Positions 34,229 through 43,614 are shown, counted from the first letter of the stretch. The stretch: DNA of 64,000 nucleotides from Mesorhizobium kowhaii (GCF_003253745.1 NZ_MZXV01000010.1:62001-126000); one strand, 5' to 3'. Numbers and translations are program-made. The notes: generated by a model from the letters alone, not told the origin.

Positions 34229-35428
34229 CTAGATCGGGCGTGGGCTCTGCGGCCTGCGAAACCAAAGATAGTAGATCGCGACGGCGCCTGCGATAATCAT
34301 GAGCAGTTTGTAGAACATTCGTTTGACATCACCGCCGTCGAAAACCTTGTCGATCCCCTCGGGACTGGCCGGATTTCGCAACACCTCGATCTCGGTGCCG
34401 ACCGACGTCGGCATTTTCACATAGAAATCTCCGGTCACCTCAAACGAATATTCGCCACCTCCCGGAGGGCGATAGGTGAGCTTTGCGGTTGGAATTTTCG
34501 TAATGCGCCAGGCACCCTCGCCCGGCGCCGGGGTCGAAGGAACTGTCACGGCAACTGAAGTGCAATCGGCGCGGGACCGCTCTACCCAGCCGCGCCTGAC
34601 TTTCACTTCCAGCACACATTGCATGCCGGTCTCGACCACGTTCGCCTTTTGCCGCTCCCAGGTGAAAGTGTGAATGAACCGGACGACAGCCGGCTTCATC
34701 GACCATGCGCCGAAATAAAACATCGCAGCCGCTAGCACCGTCATCGCAACCTTGAATACGATTCGCCCGCTCGTCTGGCGTCGTTGAGCCAATTCTATGA
34801 CTCGCAGCTGCATTTCCCGGGTCCGCGGATCGTCAGAAAGCTGGCTCGGATCGCGCCCGTCGGCGATCGCGCGTCGCAGAACCAACTGCACCAATATGCT
34901 TATCCAGCCAGCAAACACGACTATCAGCAGGCGGCCATGCAGCCTGTAGAAAGTGGTATCGTGGCTGGCAATGCAGGCGTTCGCGAGATCGATCCGCGAC
35001 ACTCCGTGATGGCCACCCCTGTCCCAAGTGCCTTTTCCAAAAAAAAGAGGCAGAAGGAAAAATATCGTCAGGCCCACTCCGAGGAGCAGAAGCTTGCGGT
35101 AGACCCTGAAGCTTCTCTTGTAGCTGAAGACATCAACTGTGTTCGACACGACAAGGCCCGCCGAAATGATCCCCAGGCCAATCGAAAGAGCCGTCGCCAC
35201 CATCAACAGGCGTGCAAAAGAGACGGCGCAACCACCCAAATCCGTATCGAGAGAGAGCCACGTCGAAAACAACGATCGCATGGATTCCGAAGCATCCCAG
35301 AACAACATGAAGGCGAAGGCAGCGAGTGCCGTTACGATAGTGGCGGAAGTCCACATCGCGCGCCGACTGTATTCGCGCGCCCTAATCTTATCGTAATCCA
35401 CCAGAGCCTCGAGTTGCTGCAGAAACAT
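34229..35428 (-). CDS. Membrane protein of unknown function, inserted between purS and purQ
   Basis: 399 residues from ATG 35428; a TTG at 35455 would add nine. Five hydrophobic helices in the first 245 residues (about 26-44, 72-94, 112-130, 166-184, 223-243) and one near the C-terminus bracket a soluble region of about 120 residues. That region contains two cysteines (in GMQCVLEV and RADCTSV) and a beta-rich stretch (AKLTYRPPGGGEYSFEVTGDFY). The topology suggests a periplasmic or cytoplasmic sensor-like domain held between helices 5 and 6. I recognise no family. The gene runs against the pur operon and is divergent from kptA, with 261 bp between the starts; it looks somewhat poorer in GC than its neighbours. 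Confidence 0.65.
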   Translation of the reverse strand: MFLQQLEALVDYDKIRAREYSRRAMWTSATIVTALAAFAFMLFWDASESMRSLFSTWLSLDTDLGGCAVSFARLLMVATALSIGLGIISAGLVVSNTVDVFSYKRSFRVYRKLLLLGVGLTIFFLLPLFFGKGTWDRGGHHGVSRIDLANACIASHDTTFYRLHGRLLIVVFAGWISILVQLVLRRAIADGRDPSQLSDDPRTREMQLRVIELAQRRQTSGRIVFKVAMTVLAAAMFYFGAWSMKPAVVRFIHTFTWERQKANVVETGMQCVLEVKVRRGWVERSRADCTSVAVTVPSTPAPGEGAWRITKIPTAKLTYRPPGGGEYSFEVTGDFYVKMPTSVGTEIEVLRNPASPEGIDKVFDGGDVKRMFYKLLMIIAGAVAIYYLWFRRPQSPRPI

Positions 35429-35689
35429 TTCTTTTGCAGCTGCGATCGTTAACAACGTGGTTTTCTACTGAACAATTCCCCTGGATATCGATCCTCGAGA
35501 CAGATCGAGACAGATGTATACTTAACCAAGTGCTAAGCACCTGCATTGATTCGCCACCTTGGCACTTGCTTGTCGAGCTCTGTGCCCGTTTGACCGACGT
35601 CCGCGACCTCGCTACACACGGCATGCGCAGTCAAAATCGGCCGCGCCTTCGAGACGCCGCCGTCGACACTTGAAAACCGCCTTGTTGCG

Positions 35690-36241
35690 ATGCCGAACGA
35701 CACACAGATTTCAAAGTTCATGAGCCTGGTCCTGCGACACGCTCCGCACGAAGCGGGACTGTCACTCGACGAAAACGGCTGGGCCGATTTCGACGCGCTC
35801 TGCGCGGTGATACAGTCGAAGTTCGGCGCATCGGTCGCCGATATTGCGAGCATCGTCGAAGAGAACCCGAAAAAGCGCTTTGCTATCGACGGCAATCGCA
35901 TCCGTGCCGTGCAAGGCCACAGCGTCGATGTCGATCTCGGCTTATCGCCATCGGTCCCGCCGGTAACCCTCTACCACGGCACCAAGGAAGAGTTTCTCCC
36001 CAGCATTCTGCGCGAGGGCCTGACCAGCCAGTCACGCCAGCATGTTCACTTGTCAAAGGACGTCGAAACGGCTCTGATCGTCGCACGGCGCCGCCACGGG
36101 AAAAGTGTTATCTTGCAGGTCGACTCGGCAACCATGACGAAGGACGGAGCGTCATTCTTTCTCTCCGATAACGGCGTCTGGTTGACCAACCACGTTTCAC
36201 CCCGGTATCTGGTTCAGATGCTCGAACGGGAATTGCCATGA
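35690..36241 (+). CDS. kptA: RNA 2'-phosphotransferase, Tpt1/KptA family
   Basis: 183 residues from ATG 35690. KptA transfers the internal 2'-phosphate of RNA to NAD+, releasing nicotinamide and ADP-ribose 1'',2''-cyclic phosphate. In fungi it finishes tRNA splicing; the bacterial substrate is unknown. The N-terminal winged-helix lobe has [12 protein letters not shown] with the catalytic Arg16-His17 pair and [10 protein letters not shown] with Arg72. The NAD-binding lobe has [26 protein letters not shown] and [11 protein letters not shown]. The gene sits between purS and purQ and its TGA overlaps the purQ ATG (ATGA), so it is translationally coupled to a purine gene. Confidence 0.92.
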   Translation: MPNDTQISKFMSLVLRHAPHEAGLSLDENGWADFDALCAVIQSKFGASVADIASIVEENPKKRFAIDGNRIRAVQGHSVDVDLGLSPSVPPVTLYHGTKEEFLPSILREGLTSQSRQHVHLSKDVETALIVARRRHGKSVILQVDSATMTKDGASFFLSDNGVWLTNHVSPRYLVQMLERELP

Positions 36242-36906
36242 AATCCGCCGTCGTCCTTCTGCCTGGCCTCAATCGCGACCGCGACATGATCGCGGCGCTG
36301 ACCAAGATTTCGGGAAAACCACCGGTCACCGTCTGGCAGACGGACACCGAAATCCCGGATGTCGACCTGATCGCCATTCCCGGCGGCTTTTCCTTCGGCG
36401 ACTATCTGCGCTGTGGCGCGATTGCCGCGCGCATGCCGGTCATGCGGGCGGTTGCCGAAAAGGCTGCCAAGGGCGTGATGGTCATCGGCGTCTGCAACGG
36501 TTTCCAGATCCTGGTCGAAGCTGGCCTGCTGCCAGGCGCCTTGATGCGCAACACCTCGCTCAAATTCGTCTGCCGGCAGGTCAAGCTGCAGATCACCAAC
36601 GCCAACACCATGTTCACCCGCCGCTATCAGCCGGGCCAGATCATCCGCACGCCGGTGGCACACCATGACGGCAATTATTTTGCCGACGCCGACACACTTT
36701 CCCGCCTCGAAGGCGAAGGCCAGGTGGTGTTCCGCTATGCCGACGGCACCAACCCCAACGGCTCGATCAACGACATTGCCGGCATAATCAACGAACGTGG
36801 CAATGTGCTCGGCCTGATGCCACATCCGGAAAACCTGATCGAAGCAGCCCACGGCGGCAGCGACGGCCGCGCGCTGTTCGAAAGTGCCCTCGGCATTGCT
36901 GCCTGA
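36238..36906 (+). CDS. purQ: Phosphoribosylformylglycinamidine synthase, PurQ glutaminase subunit
   Basis: 222 residues; its ATG overlaps the kptA stop by 4 bases. PurQ is a class I glutamine amidotransferase that feeds ammonia to PurL. The catalytic triad is Cys86 (GVCNGFQ) with His196 and Glu198 (MPHPENL), and the oxyanion strand is [14 protein letters not shown] (47-60). Length and motifs are normal. Because a minus-strand gene separates it from purS, its expression must come from a promoter upstream of kptA, from internal sites, or from readthrough. Confidence 0.96.
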   Translation: MKSAVVLLPGLNRDRDMIAALTKISGKPPVTVWQTDTEIPDVDLIAIPGGFSFGDYLRCGAIAARMPVMRAVAEKAAKGVMVIGVCNGFQILVEAGLLPGALMRNTSLKFVCRQVKLQITNANTMFTRRYQPGQIIRTPVAHHDGNYFADADTLSRLEGEGQVVFRYADGTNPNGSINDIAGIINERGNVLGLMPHPENLIEAAHGGSDGRALFESALGIAA

Positions 36907-36987
36907 TATTATCGAACAGCTTGAAAACAGCCGGACATTCCAGCCCATTTTCTTGGGCAAGTCCGCTTCATGGGGAGAGAGACGGTC

Positions 36988-37653
36988 ATGAAACTCTATT
37001 CGCGACCGCTGTCGCCCTACTCGTCGATCGTGCGGGCACTGGCCTACATCAAGGATGTGCCGCTCAAGATCATCGCGCCGCCGCCCGGTTTTCCGATCCC
37101 GGAAGAGTTTCGCGCCATCTCACCGCTCAACCGGATTCCGGTACTGATCACCGGCTCGGGCGAAACGATCGTCGAATCGGTGGTCATCGCCGAGTATCTC
37201 GAGGAACGCTTTCCGGAACCGGCGCTGCTGCCTCCCGATTCCAAGGATCGCGCGCTGGTGCGCATGTTCGCCCGCATCACCGATCTCGACGTGCTGACCC
37301 CGACGATGAAGCTTTTCGAGCTTCATTTTGTGCCGAAGCGAAACAATGCCGAGATCGACGCTCAATTCGCCCGCCTGCACCACGGATTGGCGGCGATCGA
37401 GGCGCGCATGGCGCAAGGCCCCTTCGCGCTCGGCGACGATATCAGTTTCGCCGACGCCTGGCTGACGCCGACGCGGTTCATCTTCAACCAGTTCCGGGCC
37501 ATGACGGGACGCCACGACCTGCTCGACGCCTATCCCAAATTCGATGCCTATCAACAGATCGCCTCGCAGCATCCGGCATTGTCGCGGGTGTGGGGCGAAA
37601 TGACCGACGGCTTGAAGATTTTTCTGTCCGAACTTGAGATGGGTGCCGCTTGA
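36988..37653 (+). CDS. Glutathione S-transferase family protein
   Basis: 221 residues from ATG 36988. GGAGAGAG lies 8 bases before it, so this ATG is preferred to the one at 36970. The thioredoxin-like N-terminal domain (1-80) has KLYSRPLSPYSSIVRA with a Ser/Tyr-type active site, NRIPVLI with the cis-proline, and ETIVESVVIAEYLEERF for glutathione binding. The all-helical C-terminal domain carries the capping box FALGDDISFADAWL. The substrate is unknown. It is the first of three closely spaced genes ending at 38703. Confidence 0.88.
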   Translation: MKLYSRPLSPYSSIVRALAYIKDVPLKIIAPPPGFPIPEEFRAISPLNRIPVLITGSGETIVESVVIAEYLEERFPEPALLPPDSKDRALVRMFARITDLDVLTPTMKLFELHFVPKRNNAEIDAQFARLHHGLAAIEARMAQGPFALGDDISFADAWLTPTRFIFNQFRAMTGRHDLLDAYPKFDAYQQIASQHPALSRVWGEMTDGLKIFLSELEMGAA

Positions 37654-38057
37654 TCAACAGCAAGACGATCGCGCTGGTTGCCGCGGCAGGCTTCGCCCTG
37701 GCATCCTGCCAATCGAGCCCGAAGAGCACGCCAGTCCCCACGGGCAAAAGTGCCGCGTTGCTGGCCATGGAACAAGTGGCGATCGCCGCCCACAAATGCT
37801 GGATCGCCAGCAAGGATCCGGCCTTCAAGCAGTATCAGATGGCCAACGAGCTGAATTCGTTCAGCGGCACGCCGCGCTTCCTGCTGGTGCCGGCCAAGCA
37901 TTATGGTGGCAAACCGTTGCTGGTCGTGCAGGCGCAAGGCAATTCGAGCCGCGTCGACGTGTTCGGACCGCTCATGAACGACCCGCTCGGTGCGCGCATC
38001 GGCTCCGACATCGCCCGTTGGCAGGCGGGCAATCCCTCCTGCGCGGCGGCTGCATAG
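37650..38057 (+). CDS. Small lipoprotein, 135 residues
   Basis: The start is a TTG at 37650 overlapping the GST stop codon; no other start preserves the signal. The product begins with a lipoprotein signal (TIALVAAAGFALASC) whose lipidated cysteine is residue 20. The mature domain has two more cysteines (AHKCW and NPSCA), suggesting a disulfide, and a compact beta-like body (FLLVPAKHYGGKPLLVVQA). No named family is recognised. Coupling to a cytosolic GST gene looks like simple operon packing. Confidence 0.7.
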   Translation: MINSKTIALVAAAGFALASCQSSPKSTPVPTGKSAALLAMEQVAIAAHKCWIASKDPAFKQYQMANELNSFSGTPRFLLVPAKHYGGKPLLVVQAQGNSSRVDVFGPLMNDPLGARIGSDIARWQAGNPSCAAAA

Positions 38058-38061
38058 GGCA

Positions 38062-38703
38062 ATGGGCCGGTTCCTGCAGATCGCGGGTCTGGTCATCGGT
38101 CTGGCCGGGCTTTTCCTGCAGTTCTGCATCAGCATTCCGGCGTCGATGGAAGCTGGCCGCAGCCTGCTCGGTTCCGTCGTCTTCCTTTTCAGCTTCTTCA
38201 CCATCCTGACCAACATCGGCGCGGTGCTCGTCCACACCTCGCTGCTGTCGCCCACCGGCTATGCGTGGCTGCCTGCCTTCGCGGGATTCCGGATACGCGC
38301 GGGCATCGCCGTTTCGATCACTCTGGTCTTCATCGTCTATGCAACGGTGCTGTCGCAGTTGTGGCACCCACAGGGCCTGTTCCTGCTCTGCGACGTCCTG
38401 CTGCACTATGCGACGCCGGTGCTGTTCGTGCTGTGGTGGCTGGTCGCAGGCGCCGACGGCAGGACGCGGTGGAGCGACATTTCCTGGTGGATGCTCTATC
38501 CCGTGGCCTATCTGATCTATGCGCTGGCGCGGGCGCCGTTTGCCGGCGAGGTGCCCTACCCCTTCCTCGATGTCGCCAAGAACGGCGCAGCCAGCGTCGC
38601 CATCTCAGCGGCGGCCGTCACTGGACTTTTTCTCGTGCTGTGCGTGGTTGCCGTCCTTGCGGATCGCGGCGTTTCACGCATCAGGGCATCAAGCGTCCGT
38701 TAG
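38062..38703 (+). CDS. Pr6Pr family membrane protein
   Basis: 213 residues from ATG 38062; AGGG stands a few bases upstream, and the longer frame from 37990 overlaps the lipoprotein. Six membrane helices are apparent, starting with FLQIAGLVIGLAGLFLQF, and the family block LFSFFTILTNIGAVLVHTS is present, as are YATPVLFVLWWL and SWWMLYPVAYLIYALAR. Pr6Pr proteins are related to the FAR-17a/AIG1 family of animals, some of which are lipid hydrolases with Thr and His active-site residues. The role in bacteria is unknown. Confidence 0.8.
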   Translation: MGRFLQIAGLVIGLAGLFLQFCISIPASMEAGRSLLGSVVFLFSFFTILTNIGAVLVHTSLLSPTGYAWLPAFAGFRIRAGIAVSITLVFIVYATVLSQLWHPQGLFLLCDVLLHYATPVLFVLWWLVAGADGRTRWSDISWWMLYPVAYLIYALARAPFAGEVPYPFLDVAKNGAASVAISAAAVTGLFLVLCVVAVLADRGVSRIRASSVR

Positions 38704-38729
38704 GCGATGCGCCATTTTTGGGATCACGG

Positions 38730-38981
38730 TCAATCCCAGAACGGCCTGATACCCTCGCGGTGGGCATCGCAGCGCGAGACGCCGATGTCCTTGAGCTGAT
38801 CATCGGTCATTTCCAGCAGCACCAGCCGGCTGCGCCGACGCTCCAGCAGATGGTCGATCCATTTCGCCAGCGACCTGACCACATGCACCAGCCGGCCGGC
38901 AAAGCCGCGCCGGCCCGATGGGCGTGTCGATTGGCCTGACAACTCGGCTCTCGAAGGGCGGATTGTAGCGATTGTATTCAT
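38730..38981 (-). CDS. DUF1127 domain protein
   Basis: 83 residues from ATG 38981. The C-terminal half is a standard DUF1127 domain: a basic helix (WIDHLLERRRSRLVLLEM) and then TDDQLKDIGVSR. These short arginine-rich proteins bind RNA or act on phosphate and metabolic regulation in alphaproteobacteria. It is divergent from a MocR-type regulator gene across a 93-bp region containing an inverted repeat, an arrangement that suggests the regulator controls it. Confidence 0.88.
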   Translation of the reverse strand: MNTIATIRPSRAELSGQSTRPSGRRGFAGRLVHVVRSLAKWIDHLLERRRSRLVLLEMTDDQLKDIGVSRCDAHREGIRPFWD

Positions 38982-39003
38982 TTTCTTTCTACCAGAATTC
39001 TCA

Positions 39004-39065
39004 ATTGCACCCTTTTTGGCGCAGGGCTGATATGTATTGACTCACAATTCGGTGCAATATAGAAA
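39004..39065. promoter_or_regulatory. Divergent promoter region with a widely spaced inverted repeat
   Basis: ATTGCACC (39004-39011) and GGTGCAAT (39051-39058) are exact inverted half-sites 39 bases apart. Between and next to them lie a plus-strand -35-like TTGACT (39037-39042) and a possible -10, TAGAAA (39060-39065), 17 bases further on. MocR dimers usually bind repeated half-sites near their own promoters, so this is a candidate operator for the regulator at 39075 and the DUF1127 gene. Confidence 0.5.
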
Positions 39066-39074
39066 ATTGTCACC

Positions 39075-40493
39075 ATGACAAATTGGCTTCCAGATCTCAC
39101 CGCCGGCTCCGGGCCGCTGTATCAGCGGCTTGCGGATTCCATCGAAACGGACATCGACCGGCGGGTGATCGACGCAGGGGCAAAGCTGCCGCCGCAACGC
39201 GACCTCGCCTACGACATCGGCACCACTGTCGGCACGGTCGGCCGGGCCTATCAATTGCTGCGCGAGCGCGGGCTGGTGAGCGGCGAAGTCGGGCGTGGAA
39301 CCTATGTGCTCGGCCAGCGCGCTGACGGCCCAAAGCCGGACTTGCTAGCTCCCGACGTCAGCGGCGAAGGCACACGCTATATCGATGCGCCGCGCGGCAA
39401 GCTGCGTTTCGACAGCACGGCAGCGCCCGACATCGGCCAGGGCGCCGTCGTCGCCGATGTCCTGTCGCGCACGGCGCAGGACCATCCGCATGAGATTTCA
39501 AGCTACACACGGGATTTTCCGGACCGCTGGTACGAAGCCGGCGCCCGCTGGCTGTCGCGCAATTCCTTCCGCCCAAAAGCCGACGCCATTGTCCCCACGC
39601 TCGGCACCCATGCCGCGGTGATGGCGGCAATCGCAGCGCTGACAACGCCCGGCGATTATGTCGCCTTCGAGCACCTCACCTACTCGCAGATTTCCCGCAG
39701 TGCCGGGCTGATCGGCCGGCGCACCGCGCTGGTGGCGTCGGATGACCAGGGCATCGACCCGGCCGATTTCGAGCGCGTCTGCGCGCAAAAGCATCCCAAA
39801 ATGATCTTCCTGATGCCGACGGCGCAGAATCCCACCCTGGTGACCTTGTCGGCGTCACGTCGCGAGGCGATCGCGCGTGTCGCGCGCGAATACAATGTCG
39901 TTCTCATCGAGGACGATCTCTACGGAAACTTGACCGATGATCCGACGCCGCTGCTGGCCGAATACGCGCCCGAACGCACCATTGTCGCCGGCGGCCTGTC
40001 GAAATCGGTGGCGGCGGGTGTGCGCGGCGGCTGGCTGTCCTGCCCGCCCGCCTATCGCCATCGCATCCGCGTCGCCCACAAGATGATGACCGGAGGAATG
40101 CCCTTCCTGCTGGCGGAGGTGAATACCCGGCTGGTGCTGTCCGGCCAGGCGGATGAGATACGCAAGCGCAGTATCGCCGAAATCGGCGCCCGCATCGCCA
40201 TCGTGCGCGAGACACTGGCCGGCTTCGCGTTCAAGTCACACGAAAAGGTGCCCTTTGTCTGGCTGACCCTGCCCGACCCGTGGCTTTCCGGCACCTTCAA
40301 GAACGCCTGTCTCGAACATGGCGTGCTGATCGACGACGAGGACGAGTTCAAGGCCGGCCGCTCCGAGCAGGTTTTCCACGGCGTCCGCTTCGGCGTTTCA
40401 CAGCCGAGACAACGCAAGGACATCGCCGAAGGCGTCGCGGTCATCAGGCGTCTGCTGGATGAGGGCCGCGCCGGCTACGACAGCTTCTCCTGA
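39075..40493 (+). CDS. MocR-type transcriptional regulator (GntR helix-turn-helix plus aminotransferase domain)
   Basis: 472 residues from ATG 39075. Residues 12-80 are a GntR winged helix (PLYQRLADSIETDIDRR, LPPQRDLAYDIGTTVGTV, RGLVSGEVGRGTYVLG). Residues from about 110 are a fold type I aminotransferase-like domain with Asn252 (TAQNPT), IEDDLYGNL and the PLP lysine Lys310 in GGLSKSVAAG. All cofactor residues are retained, so it should sense an amine, an amino acid or PLP itself. It is not PdxR for certain, since no pdxST genes are adjacent. The divergent DUF1127 gene is the likeliest local target. Confidence 0.9.
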   Translation: MTNWLPDLTAGSGPLYQRLADSIETDIDRRVIDAGAKLPPQRDLAYDIGTTVGTVGRAYQLLRERGLVSGEVGRGTYVLGQRADGPKPDLLAPDVSGEGTRYIDAPRGKLRFDSTAAPDIGQGAVVADVLSRTAQDHPHEISSYTRDFPDRWYEAGARWLSRNSFRPKADAIVPTLGTHAAVMAAIAALTTPGDYVAFEHLTYSQISRSAGLIGRRTALVASDDQGIDPADFERVCAQKHPKMIFLMPTAQNPTLVTLSASRREAIARVAREYNVVLIEDDLYGNLTDDPTPLLAEYAPERTIVAGGLSKSVAAGVRGGWLSCPPAYRHRIRVAHKMMTGGMPFLLAEVNTRLVLSGQADEIRKRSIAEIGARIAIVRETLAGFAFKSHEKVPFVWLTLPDPWLSGTFKNACLEHGVLIDDEDEFKAGRSEQVFHGVRFGVSQPRQRKDIAEGVAVIRRLLDEGRAGYDSFS

Positions 40494-40656
40494 GCCATGA
40501 GGCGCCTCGCGCGCGAGGGATCGCTACCCGCTGGGGATTGCCCTGTGGCTTTGTCCGGCTTTCGCGCGTTTTTCGTCGATCCATGGGTGTATCGGCCTCA
40601 AAGCTTGCGATAAGACGGGACTCAAATCCCAACGCCCCGGATACAAATCGCCGCCC

Positions 40657-42888
40657 ATGACCATTTCCAATTCCGTGCCGATCACCCCCGAGCTCATCGC
40701 CGCGCATGGGCTGAAGCCCGACGAGTATCAGCGCATCCTCGACCTCGTCGGGCGCGAGCCGAGCTTCACCGAACTCGGCATCTTCTCGGCGATGTGGAAC
40801 GAGCATTGTTCGTACAAATCCTCGAAGAAATGGCTGCGCACCTTGCCGACGACAGGCCCGCAGGTGATCCAGGGGCCGGGCGAGAATGCCGGCGTGGTCG
40901 ACATCGGCGACGGCGACTGCGTCGTCTTCAAGATGGAGAGCCACAACCATCCCTCGTTCATCGAGCCCTATCAAGGTGCGGCGACCGGCGTCGGCGGCAT
41001 ATTGCGCGACGTCTTCACCATGGGCGCGCGGCCGATCGCGGCGATGAATGCGCTGCGCTTCGGCGCGCCTGACCATCCCAAGACCAGGCACCTCGTCTCC
41101 GGTGTGGTTTCCGGCGTCGGCGGCTACGGCAACGCCTTCGGCGTGCCGACGGTCGGCGGCGAGGTCAATTTCGACGCCCGGTACAACGGCAACATCCTGG
41201 TCAACGCTTTTGCTGCCGGCATCGCCAAGACAGACGCGATCTTCCTGTCGGAAGCCAAGGGCGTCGGCCTGCCGGTCGTTTATCTCGGCGCCAAGACCGG
41301 CCGCGACGGCGTCGGTGGCGCCACCATGGCGTCGGCCGAATTCGACGACAAGATCGACGAGAAGCGCCCGACCGTGCAAGTCGGCGATCCCTTCACCGAA
41401 AAGTGCCTGCTCGAGGCCTGCCTCGAACTGATGGCCTCGGGTGCGGTCATCGCCATCCAGGACATGGGCGCGGCCGGCCTCACCTGCTCCGCGGTCGAGA
41501 TGGGCGCCAAGGGCGATCTCGGCATCGAGCTCGATCTCGACAAGGTGCCGGTACGCGAAGAGCGCATGAGCGCCTATGAGATGATGCTGTCGGAAAGCCA
41601 GGAGCGCATGCTGATGGTGCTGCGCCCCGAAAAGGAAAAGGAAGCCGAGGCGATCTTCCACAAATGGGGGCTCGACTTCGCCATCGTCGGCAAGACCACC
41701 GACGATCTGCGTTTTCGCGTGCTGCACCAGGGCGACGAGGTCGCCGACCTGCCGATCAAGGATCTTGGCGACAAGGCACCGGAATACGACAGGCCTTGGG
41801 TCGAATCCAAAAAGCCGGCGCCGCTTGCCGCCAACGACGTTCCGCAGGCCGATGTGGCCGATGCGCTGTTGAAGCTGCTCGGCGGACCGGATCTTTCGTC
41901 GCGCCGCTGGGTCTGGGAGCAATATGACACGCTGATCCAGGGCAATTCGCTGCAGCTTCCCGGCGGCGACGCCGGCGTGGTGCGCGTCGACGGCCATCCC
42001 ACCAAGGCGCTCGCTTTCTCCTCCGACGTCACGCCGCGCTATTGCGAAGCCGACCCTTATGAGGGCGGCAAGCAGGCGGTGGCCGAATGCTGGCGCAACC
42101 TGACCGCCACCGGCGCGCTGCCGCTGGCGGCCACAGACAACCTCAATTTCGGCAATCCGGAACGGCCTGAGATCATGGGCCAGCTGGTCGGCGCGGTGAA
42201 AGGCATCGGCGACGCCTGCCGCGCACTCGGCTTCCCGATCGTCTCCGGCAACGTCTCGCTCTACAACGAGACCAACGGCCAGGGCATCCTGCCGACGCCG
42301 ACCATCGGCGGTGTCGGTCTGATCGCCGACTGGTCGAAGATGGTGCGAACCGGCTTTGCGGCGCAAGGCCAGATGATCCTGCTGGTTGGTGCGCCCGCTT
42401 TCTGGGGAACGCATCTCGGCCAATCGGTCTATATGCGCGATATCCATGGGCGCAGCGACGGCCCGCCGCCCCCGGTCGACCTCGAGCATGAAAAACGCGT
42501 CGGCGACCATGTGCGCGCGTTGATTGCGTCCGGCATCGTCACGGCGGCGCATGACGTTTCCGACGGCGGCATCGCCGTGGCCCTGGCCGAAATGGCGATG
42601 GCGTCCGGCATCGGCGCCACCGTCCCCGGGCTTGTCGGCACCGATCCGATCCCGGTCTGGTTCGGTGAGGATCAGGGGCGCTATCTCCTGACGCTGTCGA
42701 TCGATCCGGATAGTGATGAATGGGACGCCATCCGTAAGCAGCAAGGCGAACTCGGCATCTTCGCGCCATGGATCGGCTCGACCGGCGGCAGCGCGCTGAA
42801 GCTTGGCGAGGCGCGGGCGATCCCGGTCAGCGAACTGAGCGCCGCGCACGAAGGCTGGTTCCCCCGCTTCATGGATCAGGCCAGTTGA
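40657..42888 (+). CDS. purL: Phosphoribosylformylglycinamidine synthase, PurL subunit
   Basis: 743 residues from ATG 40657, the normal size of the small-type PurL used with PurS and PurQ. It uses ATP and ammonia from PurQ to convert FGAR to FGAM. Key segments are [11 protein letters not shown] with the catalytic His50 and ESHNHPS (94-100) for ATP and metal binding; the repeated half appears again in the C-terminal part ([18 protein letters not shown] and [10 protein letters not shown]). It lies 3.75 kb after purQ with five genes between, so it has its own promoter within the 163-bp gap after mocR. Confidence 0.96.
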   Translation: MTISNSVPITPELIAAHGLKPDEYQRILDLVGREPSFTELGIFSAMWNEHCSYKSSKKWLRTLPTTGPQVIQGPGENAGVVDIGDGDCVVFKMESHNHPSFIEPYQGAATGVGGILRDVFTMGARPIAAMNALRFGAPDHPKTRHLVSGVVSGVGGYGNAFGVPTVGGEVNFDARYNGNILVNAFAAGIAKTDAIFLSEAKGVGLPVVYLGAKTGRDGVGGATMASAEFDDKIDEKRPTVQVGDPFTEKCLLEACLELMASGAVIAIQDMGAAGLTCSAVEMGAKGDLGIELDLDKVPVREERMSAYEMMLSESQERMLMVLRPEKEKEAEAIFHKWGLDFAIVGKTTDDLRFRVLHQGDEVADLPIKDLGDKAPEYDRPWVESKKPAPLAANDVPQADVADALLKLLGGPDLSSRRWVWEQYDTLIQGNSLQLPGGDAGVVRVDGHPTKALAFSSDVTPRYCEADPYEGGKQAVAECWRNLTATGALPLAATDNLNFGNPERPEIMGQLVGAVKGIGDACRALGFPIVSGNVSLYNETNGQGILPTPTIGGVGLIADWSKMVRTGFAAQGQMILLVGAPAFWGTHLGQSVYMRDIHGRSDGPPPPVDLEHEKRVGDHVRALIASGIVTAAHDVSDGGIAVALAEMAMASGIGATVPGLVGTDPIPVWFGEDQGRYLLTLSIDPDSDEWDAIRKQQGELGIFAPWIGSTGGSALKLGEARAIPVSELSAAHEGWFPRFMDQAS

Positions 42889-42891
42889 CGA

Positions 42892-42964
42892 GAGCATGAT
42901 CCCGAAAAGTGGAAACCGGTTTTCTCGGACAAACGGAAAACCGTTTTGTCCAGAGATCATGCTC
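42892..42964. repeat. Palindromic intergenic repeat, GAGCATGAT family
   Basis: GAGCATGAT (42892-42900) is the inverse of ATCATGCTC (42956-42964), and the interior holds further pairing (GGAAACCGGTTTTC; AAACGG with CCGTTT). The inner block matches, in reverse complement, the block inside the repeat at 47675-47721, so both belong to one dispersed family. The right arm supplies the start codon of the gene at 42959. Confidence 0.75.
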
Positions 42965-43480
42965 AATCACAGGAAACTGGCTGCCCAGGCGCTGCTTGCA
43001 GTCGTTTTCTGGCCGTCGCTGTTCTTCTTCTGGTTCCTCGGGCCGTTCGTCTTTTTCCTGCTGTCGACGACCTCGAGCGAGGTTTGCGCCCGGCTGGAAA
43101 CACGTGCCGAGTTCCTCGCCGCGGCCAACGGCACCATTCCGATGCTTGCGGTACAGAACTTGATCTATGCCGTTCCGATCCTGTGCCTGGTGCTATGGGG
43201 CCGGCTTTTGCCGGAGCCCGCGCGAGCAAGGCATATTGTCACCTGCATCAAGCTTTTCGCCGCCGCGGTGGTCGTTGGAGCGCTGTGGGAATACGGCTCC
43301 TCGCTTGTCTGCGATGGCTACGGTCAGCCATTCTTCTCGCCGTTCTGGCGAATGACGAGCTATCTCCCCATCGTCAGCCTGATTATCAACGTTCCGCTCT
43401 ATGTGCTGGCCTTTAGCCTTGGCCGCGCTTTTTCGACGCGCGAGGATGCTGCCGAGGACGAAGCAAGCCCACCAGCCTAG
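42959..43480 (+). CDS. Small integral membrane protein, 173 residues
   Basis: ATG 42959 gives the product beginning MLNHRKLAAQALLAVVFWPS. Four hydrophobic helices follow (about residues 8-34, 60-78, 95-112 and 135-155), with cysteines in SEVCARLE and SSLVCDGYG. The start codon lies inside the right arm of a palindromic repeat, and no other in-frame ATG precedes the first helix without reading through the whole repeat. No family is recognised. It is probably transcribed with purL, whose stop is 71 bp upstream. Confidence 0.6.
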   Translation: MLNHRKLAAQALLAVVFWPSLFFFWFLGPFVFFLLSTTSSEVCARLETRAEFLAAANGTIPMLAVQNLIYAVPILCLVLWGRLLPEPARARHIVTCIKLFAAAVVVGALWEYGSSLVCDGYGQPFFSPFWRMTSYLPIVSLIINVPLYVLAFSLGRAFSTREDAAEDEASPPA

Positions 43481-43614
43481 GTCTGCCCTTGAGGGCTCCG
43501 GGTCTTCTTGCCTGTGGCAGGACTGAACGGCTTCAATCCGGACCAGAAAGGCTTTAGGCTCGCCCGACTCTTATCAGATGGTCGGCTACCGGCCGCTCGA
43601 AACAGGATTTTGCC

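Noticed and set aside
40444..42966. 840-residue minus-strand open frame opposite purL
   Set aside because: purL is full length with all signatures; the antisense product has no recognisable domain and a skewed composition.
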